64,000 nucleotides of DNA from an uncultured Clostridia bacterium (GCA_947627455.1 CANQWC010000001.1:122260-186259); one strand, 5' to 3'; shown: positions 47,120 to 56,172, counted from the first letter of the stretch. The notes: a model not told the origin generated them from the sequence alone. Translations and numbers: made by a program.

Positions 47120-48278
47120 GCGCCTTTTTCTTGGCGAGATTACCTTTAAAATCGACGGCTTCGACGCCCCGCTCCTCACCGAAAAGCTCTACCAAAGCTG
47201 TAAAGTAATATCACTTTACACTAAATCAGACACTCTCTTCGTGACGGTTTTCGGAAATCGGGCAAAGGCAGTCGAAAAGCTCTGCGAGCAAAATAACTGC
47301 ATCTGCGAAGTGATTTCAAAAAAGGGGTTCATTTTCACCGCCGCAAAGTATTTTCGCCGATTCGGGTTTTATGTCGGGACGTTGCTCGCGGCAATAATGA
47401 TTTTCTACCTCTCGAACACCGTCACAAAAATCGAAATCATCGGGACGGATAACCCCGAGACAATAGCCGAGATTCGCTCGATGCTCGCCGACAGCGGGCT
47501 CAGGGCGGGGGCATATATTCCCTCGCTGAACTTTTTAAAGCTGCAGACAATGCTCTTTAAGCGCTGCGACGGCATTTCATGGGCGTCGATCGGCGGGACG
47601 GGCTCGGTGATAACCGTCGATGTCGTTGAAAACACCCCGAAGCCCGAGCACGAAAACATGCGGATTCCCTGCAACATTGTGGCCGACAGGGACGCGGTGG
47701 TGGTCGGCGCAGAGGTGATGATCGGCCGCCTGAGCGTTCTTTTGGGCGATGCCGTCTACAAGGGTCAGCTTCTTGTCAGCGGCGTTGATGAGAGCTACGG
47801 CGGAATCGCGAAATATTACCACTCCTACGCCAAAATCACGGGCAGATACACCGAAACGGTCGAATTTTATCAGCCCTATGAGGAGCAGACCCAAACCGAG
47901 GGCAGAACCTTTTACCGCCGAAAATTCAACTTCTTTGAGCTTGAAATCCCGCTGCCGAGCGAGGTTATGCCGCGCGGCATGAACTGCTCGGTGAGGGTTC
48001 ATAGCGTGCCGATAAAGCTCTTCGGGCTGACGCTGCCGTTCGGAGTCACTACCGAGGAATATACCGAGCTGATCGCAGAGACAAGGCAATTCTCAACCGC
48101 CGAGGCGATGAACGAGCTCAGCCGAAAGTTAAACAACTATGAAGAGGGGATTTTGGCGGACAAAAAGATAATCGAGCGTTCGACCAAAACCGAGCAGACC
48201 GCCGACGGGGTAAGGCTGATCGCGGAATATACCCTTGAGGGCGAGATCGGGCACGTTTCGGAAATATATATAAAGTAA
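47112..48278 (+). CDS. yqfD: Sporulation protein YqfD
   Basis: 388 residues. A soluble N-terminal domain (about 1-85), one membrane helix (about 92-108), and a large extracytoplasmic domain with GISWASIGGTGSVITVDVVE and VVADRDAVVVGAEVMIGRL. This matches YqfD (SpoIV-related). It is co-translated with yqfC. In Bacillus the pair is sigma-E controlled and sits before phoH, as here. Confidence 0.93.
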   Translation: MIERLFLGEITFKIDGFDAPLLTEKLYQSCKVISLYTKSDTLFVTVFGNRAKAVEKLCEQNNCICEVISKKGFIFTAAKYFRRFGFYVGTLLAAIMIFYLSNTVTKIEIIGTDNPETIAEIRSMLADSGLRAGAYIPSLNFLKLQTMLFKRCDGISWASIGGTGSVITVDVVENTPKPEHENMRIPCNIVADRDAVVVGAEVMIGRLSVLLGDAVYKGQLLVSGVDESYGGIAKYYHSYAKITGRYTETVEFYQPYEEQTQTEGRTFYRRKFNFFELEIPLPSEVMPRGMNCSVRVHSVPIKLFGLTLPFGVTTEEYTELIAETRQFSTAEAMNELSRKLNNYEEGILADKKIIERSTKTEQTADGVRLIAEYTLEGEIGHVSEIYIK

Positions 48279-48293
48279 ATTTTGAGATTTATA

Positions 48294-48322
48294 TTGAATT
48301 ATCGGAGGTTTTCTGCTATAAT
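48294..48322 (+). promoter_or_regulatory. Promoter of the phoH operon
   Basis: TTGAAT, 17-bp gap, TATAAT, 44 bp before phoH. It would give housekeeping expression to phoH-ybeY-era-recO-mutS2 independent of the sporulation genes. Confidence 0.75.
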
Positions 48323-48366
48323 AAATTTGAAGAAGTATGGTAAATTTCTGAAAAGGGGATTTTCAA

Positions 48367-49335
48367 ATGGCGGAAAAGTCTTTGGTCGTCACAAATATCG
48401 ACTCGCTGCTCAATCTTTTCGGCAGCTATGACGAGAACATCAAGATAATTCAGTCAGAGCTCGGCGTTGATATTTTGGCGAGGGGCAGCGACATCAGAAT
48501 AACAGGCCCTGACGCGGGCGTCGACAAGGCTTATACCTGTCTCAACGTGCTTTTGAGGATAGCCGAGAGGGGAGAGAGCATATCGGCCCAACAGGTCAGA
48601 TATTTCATCTCAATGGCCGATGACGGCGCTTCCGATGAAATTGCCTCGCTCTCAGACGGAGGAATCTGCGTCACGACAAGCGGAAAGATAATCAAGCCGA
48701 AGACCCTCGGGCAGAAAAAATACATCGACTCGATATCTCAGAACACGATTTCCTTCGGCATCGGCCCTGCGGGAACGGGAAAGACCTTTCTTGCGGTCTC
48801 GATGGCTGTCAAGGCTTTCAAGGCCCACACCGTCAGCAAGATAATTCTCACCCGCCCCGCGGTCGAGGCAGGGGAGAAGCTCGGCTTTTTGCCCGGCGAC
48901 CTTCAGAACAAGGTCGACCCTTATCTTCGCCCGCTTTACGATGCTCTTTTTGAGATGCTCGGGGCTGAGACCTTTGCAAAGCTTCAGGAGCGCGGCTCGA
49001 TTGAGGTTGCGCCGCTTGCCTATATGAGGGGTCGAACCCTCGACGAATCGTTTATAATCCTCGACGAGGCCCAGAACACCTCACCCGAGCAGATGAAGAT
49101 GTTCTTGACGAGGCTCGGCTTCAACTCGAAGATGGTCATAACTGGCGACGTCACCCAAATTGACCTGCCCAACCCGAAAAACTCGGGCCTTGTCGAGGCG
49201 ATAAAGGTTTTGAAGAACGTCAAGGACATCGGCATCAACCACTTCACCGAGAAAGACGTTGTGCGGCACAAGCTTGTTCAGGACATCGTAAAGGCCTATG
49301 AGCAGTATAACAGCGAACGGAGCAGGAGAAAATGA
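48367..49335 (+). CDS. phoH: PhoH-family ATPase
   Basis: 322 residues. A KH-like N-terminal region (about 1-100) precedes a P-loop domain with GPAGTGKTFLAV near residue 138 and Walker B SFIILDEAQN near residue 227. PhoH/YbeZ proteins work with YbeY in rRNA processing and ribosome quality control. AAAGGGG precedes the ATG, and ybeY overlaps its end by 4 bp. Confidence 0.95.
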   Translation: MAEKSLVVTNIDSLLNLFGSYDENIKIIQSELGVDILARGSDIRITGPDAGVDKAYTCLNVLLRIAERGESISAQQVRYFISMADDGASDEIASLSDGGICVTTSGKIIKPKTLGQKKYIDSISQNTISFGIGPAGTGKTFLAVSMAVKAFKAHTVSKIILTRPAVEAGEKLGFLPGDLQNKVDPYLRPLYDALFEMLGAETFAKLQERGSIEVAPLAYMRGRTLDESFIILDEAQNTSPEQMKMFLTRLGFNSKMVITGDVTQIDLPNPKNSGLVEAIKVLKNVKDIGINHFTEKDVVRHKLVQDIVKAYEQYNSERSRRK

Positions 49336-49802
49336 AGCCGATAGTCAACATCTATAACAGGCAGAGGAAATTTTCGGTCAGCGGCGACCTCAAAAGCCTT
49401 GTCGAGTGCTGCTGCGAGGCAGCTTTAGAATGCGAGGGCTTTGACGACCTTGCGACGGTTGACGTAACCTTTGTGAGCAACCGCAAAATTCGCGAATATA
49501 ACAGGCAGTACAGGAATATTGACCGCGCTACCGATGTTCTTTCCTTCCCGCTCGGCGGCGAATATTTTGAGGCTGACCCCGACACGGGCGCCGCGCTTTT
49601 GGGCGATATTGTCATATCCCTCGAAAGGGCCGCTGAACAGGCCGAGGAATACGGCCATAGCTTTGAGCGCGAGGTCGGGTTTTTGACCGTTCACTCGATG
49701 CTTCATCTTCTCGGCTATGACCACATTGACGAAGCCGAGGGCGATGTTATGCGTGCCCGCGAGAAGAAAATACTCAAAAAAATAGGACTGACAAGGGACT
49801 GA
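49332..49802 (+). CDS. ybeY: Endoribonuclease YbeY
   Basis: 156 residues with the metal-binding signature HSMLHLLGYDH (H-x3-H-x5-H) near residue 118 and the upstream DRATDVLSFPL. YbeY matures the 3' end of 16S rRNA. It overlaps phoH and is 4 bp before era, the classic phoH-ybeY-era order. No diacylglycerol-kinase or cytidine-deaminase gene lies between, unlike in Bacillus. Confidence 0.96.
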   Translation: MKPIVNIYNRQRKFSVSGDLKSLVECCCEAALECEGFDDLATVDVTFVSNRKIREYNRQYRNIDRATDVLSFPLGGEYFEADPDTGAALLGDIVISLERAAEQAEEYGHSFEREVGFLTVHSMLHLLGYDHIDEAEGDVMRAREKKILKKIGLTRD

Positions 49803-49806
49803 AAAT

Positions 49807-50709
49807 ATGGACACAAAAAGCGCATTCATAACCATTCTCGGCCGCCCGAACGCGGGTAAATCCTCGCTTTTGAACGCCCTTATCGGCGAGAAAATAGCGG
49901 CGGTAAGCTCGAAGCCGCAGACCACAAGGACAAAGATAACGGGCGTTCTCACCGACGGCGACACCCAGCTTGTATTCATCGACACCCCGGGGATTCTCAA
50001 GGAGAAGGACAGGCTCTCGGCGCACATGATAAAGGCGATAGATAACTCGGTTAGCTCGATCGACGCTGCTTTTTTGGTCGTCGACGCCGAGAAAAGGGCA
50101 GGGGAGCAGGAAAAAGCCCTGCTGAGGAAAATATCGCCGATGACCCCGATAATTTTGATAATCAACAAGGTCGACCTCTTTGAAAACAAGGAGGACCTGA
50201 TGCCGATAATCGCCGAGTATTCGGCGCTCGGTGATTTTGCAGCGGTGATACCGATATCGGCCCTCAAAAACGACGGGCTTGACATCGTTTTGTCGACTGC
50301 CAAGGGCTTTGCGGTCGAGGGGCCTCATTATTTCCCAGACGGAAAATTCACCGACCGCCCCGAGCGCGCCATCGTCGCCGAGATGATTCGTGAGAAGCTT
50401 CTTGAGCTTTTAAGCGACGAGGTGCCCCACGGAATCGCGGTGGGAATCGACGAGATGGACGAGCGCGATACCCGAGGAGGGGAGACGGTTCTTGACATCT
50501 CAGCGACGATTTACTGCGAAAAGGAATCGCACAAGGGAATAATCATCGGAAAGGGCGGCGCGATGCTTAAAAACGTCGGCAGGCTCGCGAGGGCCGATAT
50601 CGAGAAATTCTTCATGATTCAGACAAACCTCAAGCTCTGGGTTAAGGTAAAAGAGGGCTGGCGGAACCGCGAGGCGCTCATCAAAAACTTCGGGCTTTCT
50701 GACGACTGA
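49807..50709 (+). CDS. era: GTPase Era
   Basis: 300 residues. G1 GRPNAGKSSL, G2 region TTRTKITGV, G3 DTPGI and G4 NKVD are all present. The C-terminal KH domain has GIIIGKGGAMLKNVGRLAR. Era binds the 3' end of 16S rRNA and checks 30S assembly. Length is normal. Confidence 0.97.
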   Translation: MDTKSAFITILGRPNAGKSSLLNALIGEKIAAVSSKPQTTRTKITGVLTDGDTQLVFIDTPGILKEKDRLSAHMIKAIDNSVSSIDAAFLVVDAEKRAGEQEKALLRKISPMTPIILIINKVDLFENKEDLMPIIAEYSALGDFAAVIPISALKNDGLDIVLSTAKGFAVEGPHYFPDGKFTDRPERAIVAEMIREKLLELLSDEVPHGIAVGIDEMDERDTRGGETVLDISATIYCEKESHKGIIIGKGGAMLKNVGRLARADIEKFFMIQTNLKLWVKVKEGWRNREALIKNFGLSDD

Positions 50710-50785
50710 TTTTTCCATTTATATTTTCCCGATGTTCTGTCAAAGATAATCTTGTGACAAATATCTTTGAAGGCAGGGCGTCAAA

Positions 50786-50923
50786 ATGGACGAGCTTTGG
50801 GAAAAATTCATGCAGACGGGTCTTGTATCCGACTATATAAAATATATCGGCTTTGGGCGGAGCGGTGAAAAAGATGCTGACGACTTTAAAAGGGCTGGTG
50901 CTTCGCGAGAGAAGCGTCGGTGA
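50786..50923 (+). CDS. yqzL: YqzL-like small protein
   Basis: 45 residues, too short for the ORF track: MDELWEKFMQTGLVSDYIKY followed by a charged tail. The W-x2-F-x2-TG-x3-Y pattern and the position between era and recO match YqzL of Bacillus (function unknown). AAGGCAGGG lies upstream of the ATG. Its last 50 bp overlap the start of recO in another frame. Confidence 0.72.
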   Translation: MDELWEKFMQTGLVSDYIKYIGFGRSGEKDADDFKRAGASREKRR

Positions 50924-51626
50924 AAACGACAAATTTCTTGATATTCTTACCGACAGCGCGGGGCTCATCGAGGTATCGGCTAAGGGCGTCAAAAAGCAGA
51001 ATTCAAAGAACGCTTCGGTCTCTCAGGCCTTTTGCTATGCGAATTACTGCCTGTCCGAAAGCGGCGGCAGGTATATCCTCAACAGCGCCGAGCCGATAAG
51101 AACATTCTTCGGGGTGAGCTTTGACCTCGACAAATTCGCGCTCGCAAACTATTTCGCCGAGATGGTTCTTTACGCCGAGACCGAGGAAAAGCCGAACGAC
51201 GAGGTTTTACGGCTGATTCTGAATTCGCTGCACTTTTTGGCGCTCGGCAACCGCGAAAACCTTCTATTGAAGTCGATTTTCGAGCTTCGGCTGATCTGCG
51301 ACATCGGCCTTACGCCAAACCTCATCGGCTGCTGCGAATGCTTTGAATATTCCGCGCCAGAGATGCAGTTTGACCTTAAAAACGGCAGGCTCTACTGCCA
51401 GAGCTGTTTCGGCGGGCGAAGCCTTGAAAACGTAGAGCTTCTTGATGAGCGGCTGCTTCACTTCATTCGGTTCATCGCGCTGAGCGATATGCAGAAAATC
51501 TTTAATCTCACCGTGCCGAGGGATTATCTTAAACTTCTTTCGGGCATTTGTGAGAGATATGCCGAAATTCAGCTCGGCAGACACTTTAAGACACTGGACT
51601 TCTTTAAATCACTACAGAACGGATAA
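50874..51626 (+). CDS. recO: DNA repair protein RecO
   Basis: 250 residues from the ATG at 50874, with GGAG eleven bases upstream; the track's TTG at 50853 is less likely. The N-terminal OB fold has LKGLVLRERSVGENDKFL. A zinc-type cysteine set (CCECFEYSAP...CQSCFGG) lies near residues 150-177. RecO loads RecA on SSB-coated DNA. mutS2 follows 4 bp later. Confidence 0.94.
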   Translation: MLTTLKGLVLRERSVGENDKFLDILTDSAGLIEVSAKGVKKQNSKNASVSQAFCYANYCLSESGGRYILNSAEPIRTFFGVSFDLDKFALANYFAEMVLYAETEEKPNDEVLRLILNSLHFLALGNRENLLLKSIFELRLICDIGLTPNLIGCCECFEYSAPEMQFDLKNGRLYCQSCFGGRSLENVELLDERLLHFIRFIALSDMQKIFNLTVPRDYLKLLSGICERYAEIQLGRHFKTLDFFKSLQNG

Positions 51627-51630
51627 AGCT

Positions 51631-54009
51631 ATGAACGAACATTACATCACGCTTGAACTACATAAAATTCTTGAAATGCTTGTCGGAGAATGCTCTAACG
51701 AGGCGTCGCGGGCGCTTGCCGCGCAAATCGAGCCGAGCAGGGACGTCGAGATTGTCAGAAACGAGGTCTCAAAGACCTTTGACGCTTACTCGGCATCGGC
51801 AAAAATAGGCTCGCCGACATTCTTTAATTTCGCAGACGTCGCTTCCATCGCAAACAGGGCGCAGAGCGGCGCTCAACTGAGCCTTCGAGAGCTTCTTGAC
51901 GTCTCGAAGATGCTCACCCAGACCGAGGCGCTTATCTCATGGAGGCGCCAGCTTGAGGGCGATTTTAAGCTCGATTCGCTGTTTGAATGCCTCTTTGACA
52001 ACAGGCACCTCAACGACAGCATCACAAACGCGGTTATCAGCGAGGAGGAAATAAGCGACAACGCAAGCCCTGAGCTCGCCTCTATCAGGCGGAAAATCGC
52101 GGGGGCGGGCGTTCGCATTCGCGAGAGCCTCGACAGAATAATCAAATCCGACGCGAAGGATTATCTTCAGGACAGCTTTGTGGCCATGCGCGACGGGCGT
52201 TATGTTCTGCCCGTCAAGGCGGAGCATCGGAATTCGGTCGCGGGGCTGGTTCATGACACCTCGGCGAGCGGCCAGACCTATTTTATCGAGCCGCTGGCGG
52301 TGGTCGAGGCCAACAACGAGATCACCATTTTAAAGGGCAAGGAGCAGGAGGAGATCGAGAGGATTATTCGCGAGCTTTCGGCCGAATGCGCGGCTTTCGG
52401 CGAACAGCTTGTGTCGGACTATGCCGCCTGCGTGCAGCTCAACCTCTATTTCGCAAAGGCAAACCTCGGCGCGAAAATGGCGGCGACTATTCCCGAAATA
52501 AGCGACGACGGCGAGATTATCCTCAACAAGGCGCGGCACCCGCTCATCGACAAGGGCAGGGTAGTGCCTGTCGATTTCAGGCTCGGCGGAGAGTTTGACA
52601 GCCTTATCATCACGGGGCCGAACACGGGCGGAAAAACCGTTATTTTGAAGACTGTCGGCCTGCTCACGCTGATGACGATGTGCGGGCTGATGATTCCCGT
52701 GTCGGACGGCAGCAAAATAACGGTTTTTGATAAAATTCTTGTCGATATCGGCGACCAGCAGTCGATTGAGCAGAGCCTTTCGACCTTCTCGTCGCATATG
52801 AATAAGGTCATCGAGATTCTCGATACCGTCGACTATAAATCGCTCGTTCTGATCGATGAGCTCGGCTCGGGCACCGACCCCGTTGAGGGCGCGGCGCTCG
52901 CGGTAGCAATCATCGAGAGGATTAAATCGCTCGGGGCTAAACTCGTCACAACGACGCATTATCAGGAGCTTAAGATGTATGCCCTTGAGACCGACGGGGT
53001 TGAAAACGCCTCCTGCGAGTTCGACGTCAAGACCTTGCAGCCGACCTATCGGCTTATAATCGGCTCGCCCGGTAAATCAAATGCTTTTGCGATATCTGCG
53101 CGGCTCGGGCTGGACGAGAAAATCATCAAGAACGCCGAGGATATGCTCACGGGGGAATCAAGGCGGTTTGAAACCATTCTTGATAACCTTGAAGCGGCAA
53201 GGCAGCAGCTTGAAAAGAATTCAAAGCTTACCGAGCAGTATAAGGCCGAGGCGGAGAGGCTCAGGAACGAAATCGCCGAGGAGCGCAGGAAGCTCAGCGA
53301 GACAAAGGACAGGGAAATTGAGCTTGCAAAGCGCGAGGCACGCTCGATAATCGAACGTGTCAGCAGGCAGTCGGCGCAGCTTATGGACGAGCTTGAAGAG
53401 CTCAGAAAATCAAAGGATAAGGAAGAGTTTTCCAAAAAGGTCTCCGACCAAAAAATGCAATACAAACGGCAGATAAACGGGCTTTATGACGAGGCCGCAA
53501 AGCTCGGCGAAACGGGCGAAACTTATGTTCTGCCGAGGCCGCTTAAAAAAGGGGACGACGTTACCATCGCAGACGGCAACAAGAGCGGAATTGTGATTTC
53601 TCCGCCAGACCAAAGCGGCTTTGCGATGGTTCAGGTCGGCATCATGAAAACTAAGGTGCATGTCTCGAAGATCAGGCTCAAGGAAAAAGAGGTAACGTTC
53701 AACAATAAAAAGCTCAAGCCGAAAAACGGCGTCACGACAAACGCCGAAAGCCGCGCTACAAGGCGGCCTGAGCTTGAGCTTGATATAAGAGGTTACACCG
53801 TCGACGAGGGGCTTTATGAGCTCGACGCGTTTATCGACCGAGCGCTCATGAGCGGCAACAAGGTAGTGACAGTGATTCACGGCAAAGGCACGGGCGCACT
53901 CAAGGAAGCCGTGCGCAATCGGCTCAGGAAGAACCCCGCGGTGCTGTCGTCGCGCAAGGGCGTTTACGGCGAGGGTGAGGACGGAGTGACCGTGGTTGAG
54001 CTTAAGTAG
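51631..54009 (+). CDS. mutS2: Endonuclease MutS2
   Basis: 792 residues from the ATG at 51631; the track's start lies 81 bp too early, inside recO. The ATPase domain has GPNTGGKTVILKTVG and DELGSGTDPVEGAAL. A coiled coil follows (about 515-640), then a C-terminal Smr nuclease domain with LDIRGYTVDEGLYEL and VVTVIHGKGTGALK. MutS2 limits recombination and, in some Firmicutes, rescues collided ribosomes. It lacks the mismatch-binding domain of MutS. Confidence 0.95.
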   Translation: MNEHYITLELHKILEMLVGECSNEASRALAAQIEPSRDVEIVRNEVSKTFDAYSASAKIGSPTFFNFADVASIANRAQSGAQLSLRELLDVSKMLTQTEALISWRRQLEGDFKLDSLFECLFDNRHLNDSITNAVISEEEISDNASPELASIRRKIAGAGVRIRESLDRIIKSDAKDYLQDSFVAMRDGRYVLPVKAEHRNSVAGLVHDTSASGQTYFIEPLAVVEANNEITILKGKEQEEIERIIRELSAECAAFGEQLVSDYAACVQLNLYFAKANLGAKMAATIPEISDDGEIILNKARHPLIDKGRVVPVDFRLGGEFDSLIITGPNTGGKTVILKTVGLLTLMTMCGLMIPVSDGSKITVFDKILVDIGDQQSIEQSLSTFSSHMNKVIEILDTVDYKSLVLIDELGSGTDPVEGAALAVAIIERIKSLGAKLVTTTHYQELKMYALETDGVENASCEFDVKTLQPTYRLIIGSPGKSNAFAISARLGLDEKIIKNAEDMLTGESRRFETILDNLEAARQQLEKNSKLTEQYKAEAERLRNEIAEERRKLSETKDREIELAKREARSIIERVSRQSAQLMDELEELRKSKDKEEFSKKVSDQKMQYKRQINGLYDEAAKLGETGETYVLPRPLKKGDDVTIADGNKSGIVISPPDQSGFAMVQVGIMKTKVHVSKIRLKEKEVTFNNKKLKPKNGVTTNAESRATRRPELELDIRGYTVDEGLYELDAFIDRALMSGNKVVTVIHGKGTGALKEAVRNRLRKNPAVLSSRKGVYGEGEDGVTVVELK

Positions 54010-54047
54010 CGCGAGGGGAGACTGAAAAATATACATGGAGATGTGCG

Positions 54048-54063
54048 CATAATAAAAATTATG
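54048..54063. repeat. Small palindrome upstream of the recombinase gene
   Basis: CATAAT-AAAA-ATTATG in the 96-bp gap between mutS2 and the recombinase. It could be an operator or part of a promoter; no clear -35/-10 pair was found. Confidence 0.4.
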
Positions 54064-54105
54064 TGAACATTAGGGGAGCGCATTTTAAAGAATGAAGGTG
54101 TTATT

Positions 54106-55140
54106 GTGCGCGATGAATATCGCAAGGACTGCCCAAGCTATCTCAGGGATTATCTGACTTATATTCGCGTTGTTCGTAACCATACCGAACGAACCGAAGA
54201 TGATTATTATATGGATCTCAGAACTTTTCTGAGATATCTCAAAATGATTAACGGCGACGTTTCTAAGGATACGCCGTTTGAGGAAATCGGCATTGCCGAT
54301 GTTCCGCTTTCTTATGTTGAAAGCTTCTCTCTTAAGGGTGCTTATGAATTCATGAGCTACCTCATGGACACCCGCGGCTTTGAAAGCTCGTCACGCTCAC
54401 GCATGACGTCGGCTCTTCGCCAGTTTTATGAATATCTTTCTAAAAAAGCTATGCTTATTAAAAGCAATCCCATTGAACAGCTTGAGCATCCTAAATCTGC
54501 ACAAAAACTGCCGAAATTCCTCGAGCTTGAACAAAGTCAACAGCTCCTCTCTGAAATCGACAGCAAAAATCGAGAGAGAGATTTCGCTATCATAACTCTA
54601 TTCCTTAATTGCGGTATGCGGCTTTCTGAACTCGTCGGATTAAATATCAATGATTTCAGCGAATCTGCAAGAACGCTGAGGGTCTTCGGCAAGGGCCAGA
54701 AGGAACGCATCATCTACATAAATGACGCCTGCATATCGGCAATCAAGGACTACCTCAGAGTTCGGCCCGAATCGCCGAGCGACCCCGACGCGATGTTCAT
54801 TTCGACACATTCGTATAACCGCAAAAGGCTCTCAAACCGCCGTGTTCAGCGGATCGTTGAGGATCAGCTTCAACGCGCGGGCCTCGGAAACCTTGGGCTT
54901 TCGACCCATAAGCTTCGGCATACCGCCGCAACTCTGATGTATGAATACGGCGGCGTCGACCCGATGGTTCTGAAAGACGTGCTCGGGCACAAAAGCGTCG
55001 CGACAACGCAGATTTATACTCACCTCTCGGACAGCGACCGCAGAAAAGCCGCTGAGAACTCCCCTCTTGCTAACTTTAAAGCGCCGAAGCGCGGCGGGGC
55101 GAAAGATGAAAAAGAAGATGCTGACAGCGATGAGGATTGA
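54106..55140 (+). CDS. Tyrosine recombinase (XerC/XerD type)
   Basis: 344 residues from a GTG with GAAGGTG upstream. The N-terminal SAM-like core-binding domain (about 10-110) precedes the catalytic domain. Expected catalytic residues are present: R172 (NCGMRLSEL), the GKGQKER lysine region, H278 and R281 (STHKLRHTAATL), H305 (LGHKSVATTQ) and Y314. It may resolve chromosome dimers or serve an integrated element. The C-terminal tail (about 325-344) is longer and more charged than in standard XerC/D. Upstream genes are housekeeping, downstream is a structured non-coding stretch and tRNAs. Confidence 0.9.
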   Translation: MRDEYRKDCPSYLRDYLTYIRVVRNHTERTEDDYYMDLRTFLRYLKMINGDVSKDTPFEEIGIADVPLSYVESFSLKGAYEFMSYLMDTRGFESSSRSRMTSALRQFYEYLSKKAMLIKSNPIEQLEHPKSAQKLPKFLELEQSQQLLSEIDSKNRERDFAIITLFLNCGMRLSELVGLNINDFSESARTLRVFGKGQKERIIYINDACISAIKDYLRVRPESPSDPDAMFISTHSYNRKRLSNRRVQRIVEDQLQRAGLGNLGLSTHKLRHTAATLMYEYGGVDPMVLKDVLGHKSVATTQIYTHLSDSDRRKAAENSPLANFKAPKRGGAKDEKEDADSDED

Positions 55141-55465
55141 CGCCCGAATAATGTCGGGCGTGAGGCTTTGCAGACGCAAAGCGAATAAAACCGGTTTCAC
55201 TAATACCCCCGAAAACGCCAAAAGTTGCACGCAAACGTGCAACTTTTTTAAAAATTTTTTGAAAATCGGCCTCGGAGTACAAATTTTTGGACTTGAAGCT
55301 ATGGGTTCAGCCATATGTGACCCTGCGGGTAGAGCTTTTTATTTGCCGAGTTTTAATAGGGAGTTTGACATTGTGATTAGGTTGTTCATGGGGATCACCT
55401 CTTTATGGGTTGTAATAACGTCTATGCGCGCCAATTAAAAGAACCCCATTAGGGGTTCTTTTAAT
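55141..55465. other. Non-coding stretch rich in palindromes
   Basis: No convincing gene in 325 bp. It holds consecutive dyads: CGCCCGA/TCGGGCG (55141-55160), GCTTTGC/GCAAAGC (55165-55182), AAACCGGTTT (55188-55197), a strong terminator-like hairpin (55220-55249) and the left arm of a 21-bp palindrome (from 55427). The ORF 55067-55438 over it is judged chance. Confidence 0.6.
55220..55249 (+). terminator. Intrinsic terminator after the recombinase gene
   Basis: AAAAGTTGCACG pairs with CGTGCAACTTTT around CAAA, followed by more T. The A-run on the left would also let it act on the minus strand. Confidence 0.85.

Positions 55466-55472
<7 letters not shown>
55427..55472 (-). terminator. Perfect 21-bp-stem palindrome, terminator of the tRNA operon
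   Basis: Two 21-base arms match perfectly around ATTA. The inner part (AAAAGAACCCC...GGGGTTCTTTT on either strand) followed by TTAATT fits an intrinsic terminator for the minus-strand tRNAs. The outer part repeats, inverted, the last bases and CCA of tRNA-Arg. Confidence 0.75.
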
Positions 55473-55542
<70 letters not shown>

Positions 55543-55585
55543 GTTTATAAAATATCGCGGCGAGCCTGAGTGGTGCGCCGCGACT

Positions 55586-55659
55586 TGGAGCGGGTGATGG
55601 GAATCGAACCCACGCGACCAGCTTGGAAGGCTGGAGTTCTACCATTGAACTACACCCGC
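55586..55659 (-). tRNA. tRNA-Gly (anticodon TCC)
   Basis: Cloverleaf on the minus strand: acceptor GCGGGTG/CACCCGC, anticodon loop CTTCCAA with TCC reading GGA, T loop GGGTTCGATTCCC, discriminator T and encoded CCA. First gene of the two-tRNA unit, 43 bp before tRNA-Arg. Confidence 0.97.
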
Positions 55660-55721
55660 GAATGCTCGGCATCAGGAAAAACATCGCCAAAAATAACAAC
55701 AGCCGCCCGAGCGCGTCATTT

Positions 55722-55750
55722 ATTATATCATTTGTTTTGTGCGTTGTCAA
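55722..55750 (-). promoter_or_regulatory. Consensus promoter of the tRNA-Gly/tRNA-Arg unit
   Basis: On the minus strand: TTGACA, 17-bp gap, TATAAT, a perfect vegetative consensus, about 60 bp before tRNA-Gly. Confidence 0.9.
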
Positions 55751-55802
55751 GCGATTTTATAATTTTAATTCAAATATTTTTTCTCGGTTCGACAAATTGC
55801 GA

Positions 55803-55832
55803 TTGACCTCGCACATTTTAACGGTATACAAT
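55803..55832 (+). promoter_or_regulatory. Promoter of the DUF6514-like gene
   Basis: TTGACC followed by TATACA at 16 bp or TACAAT at 18 bp, 50 bp before the ATG at 55885. Confidence 0.55.
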
Positions 55833-55884
55833 GCAAAATACAGCAAGGGCAGGCCGTCGCAACGAAAGAAATCACGAGGACACT

Positions 55885-56115
55885 ATGATACACTACAAAT
55901 TGACTGAAGACAACCGTTCGCTCGAAGGCAGAAATTACATCGCCTACGGTATCGCGGCTTTTTCTGAAAACGGCGAGATTATCGCGAAGATTGACGATCT
56001 TACCTCGGAAAGAGATAAGGCGGAGCTCTTCGCGAAAAGCTGCGAAAGGCTCGCGCTGTCGCCGATTCACCTTCGCGACGCCGCCGAGGATTTTATTATC
56101 TCGGATCTCTATTGA
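55885..56115 (+). CDS. Small protein, DUF6514-like
   Basis: 76 residues from the ATG at 55885, with CGAGGACA upstream; the track's start is 54 bp too early. The pattern YIAYGIAAFSENGEIIAKIDDLTSERDKAELFAKSC resembles DUF6514, a small clostridial family of unknown role. No membrane segment or signal. It has its own promoter, and the next gene's promoter overlaps its stop. Confidence 0.6.
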   Translation: MIHYKLTEDNRSLEGRNYIAYGIAAFSENGEIIAKIDDLTSERDKAELFAKSCERLALSPIHLRDAAEDFIISDLY

Positions 56116-56140
56116 CCTTGACAGGCTTTTGAGGTATAAT
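56112..56140 (+). promoter_or_regulatory. Promoter of the esterase gene
   Basis: TTGACC, 17-bp gap, TATAAT. The -35 overlaps the stop codon of the upstream gene. Confidence 0.75.
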
Positions 56141-56172
56141 TAGTAAAAATATGCCGAAAGGAAGTCAAGCTT

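Noticed and set aside
49425-50303. 292-aa minus-strand ORF opposite ybeY/era
   Set aside because: Shadow frame over conserved genes in the other direction.
55067-55438. 123-aa plus-strand ORF after the recombinase
   Set aside because: It begins inside the recombinase gene, reads through two hairpins and the terminator, and has no ribosome-binding site or family resemblance.
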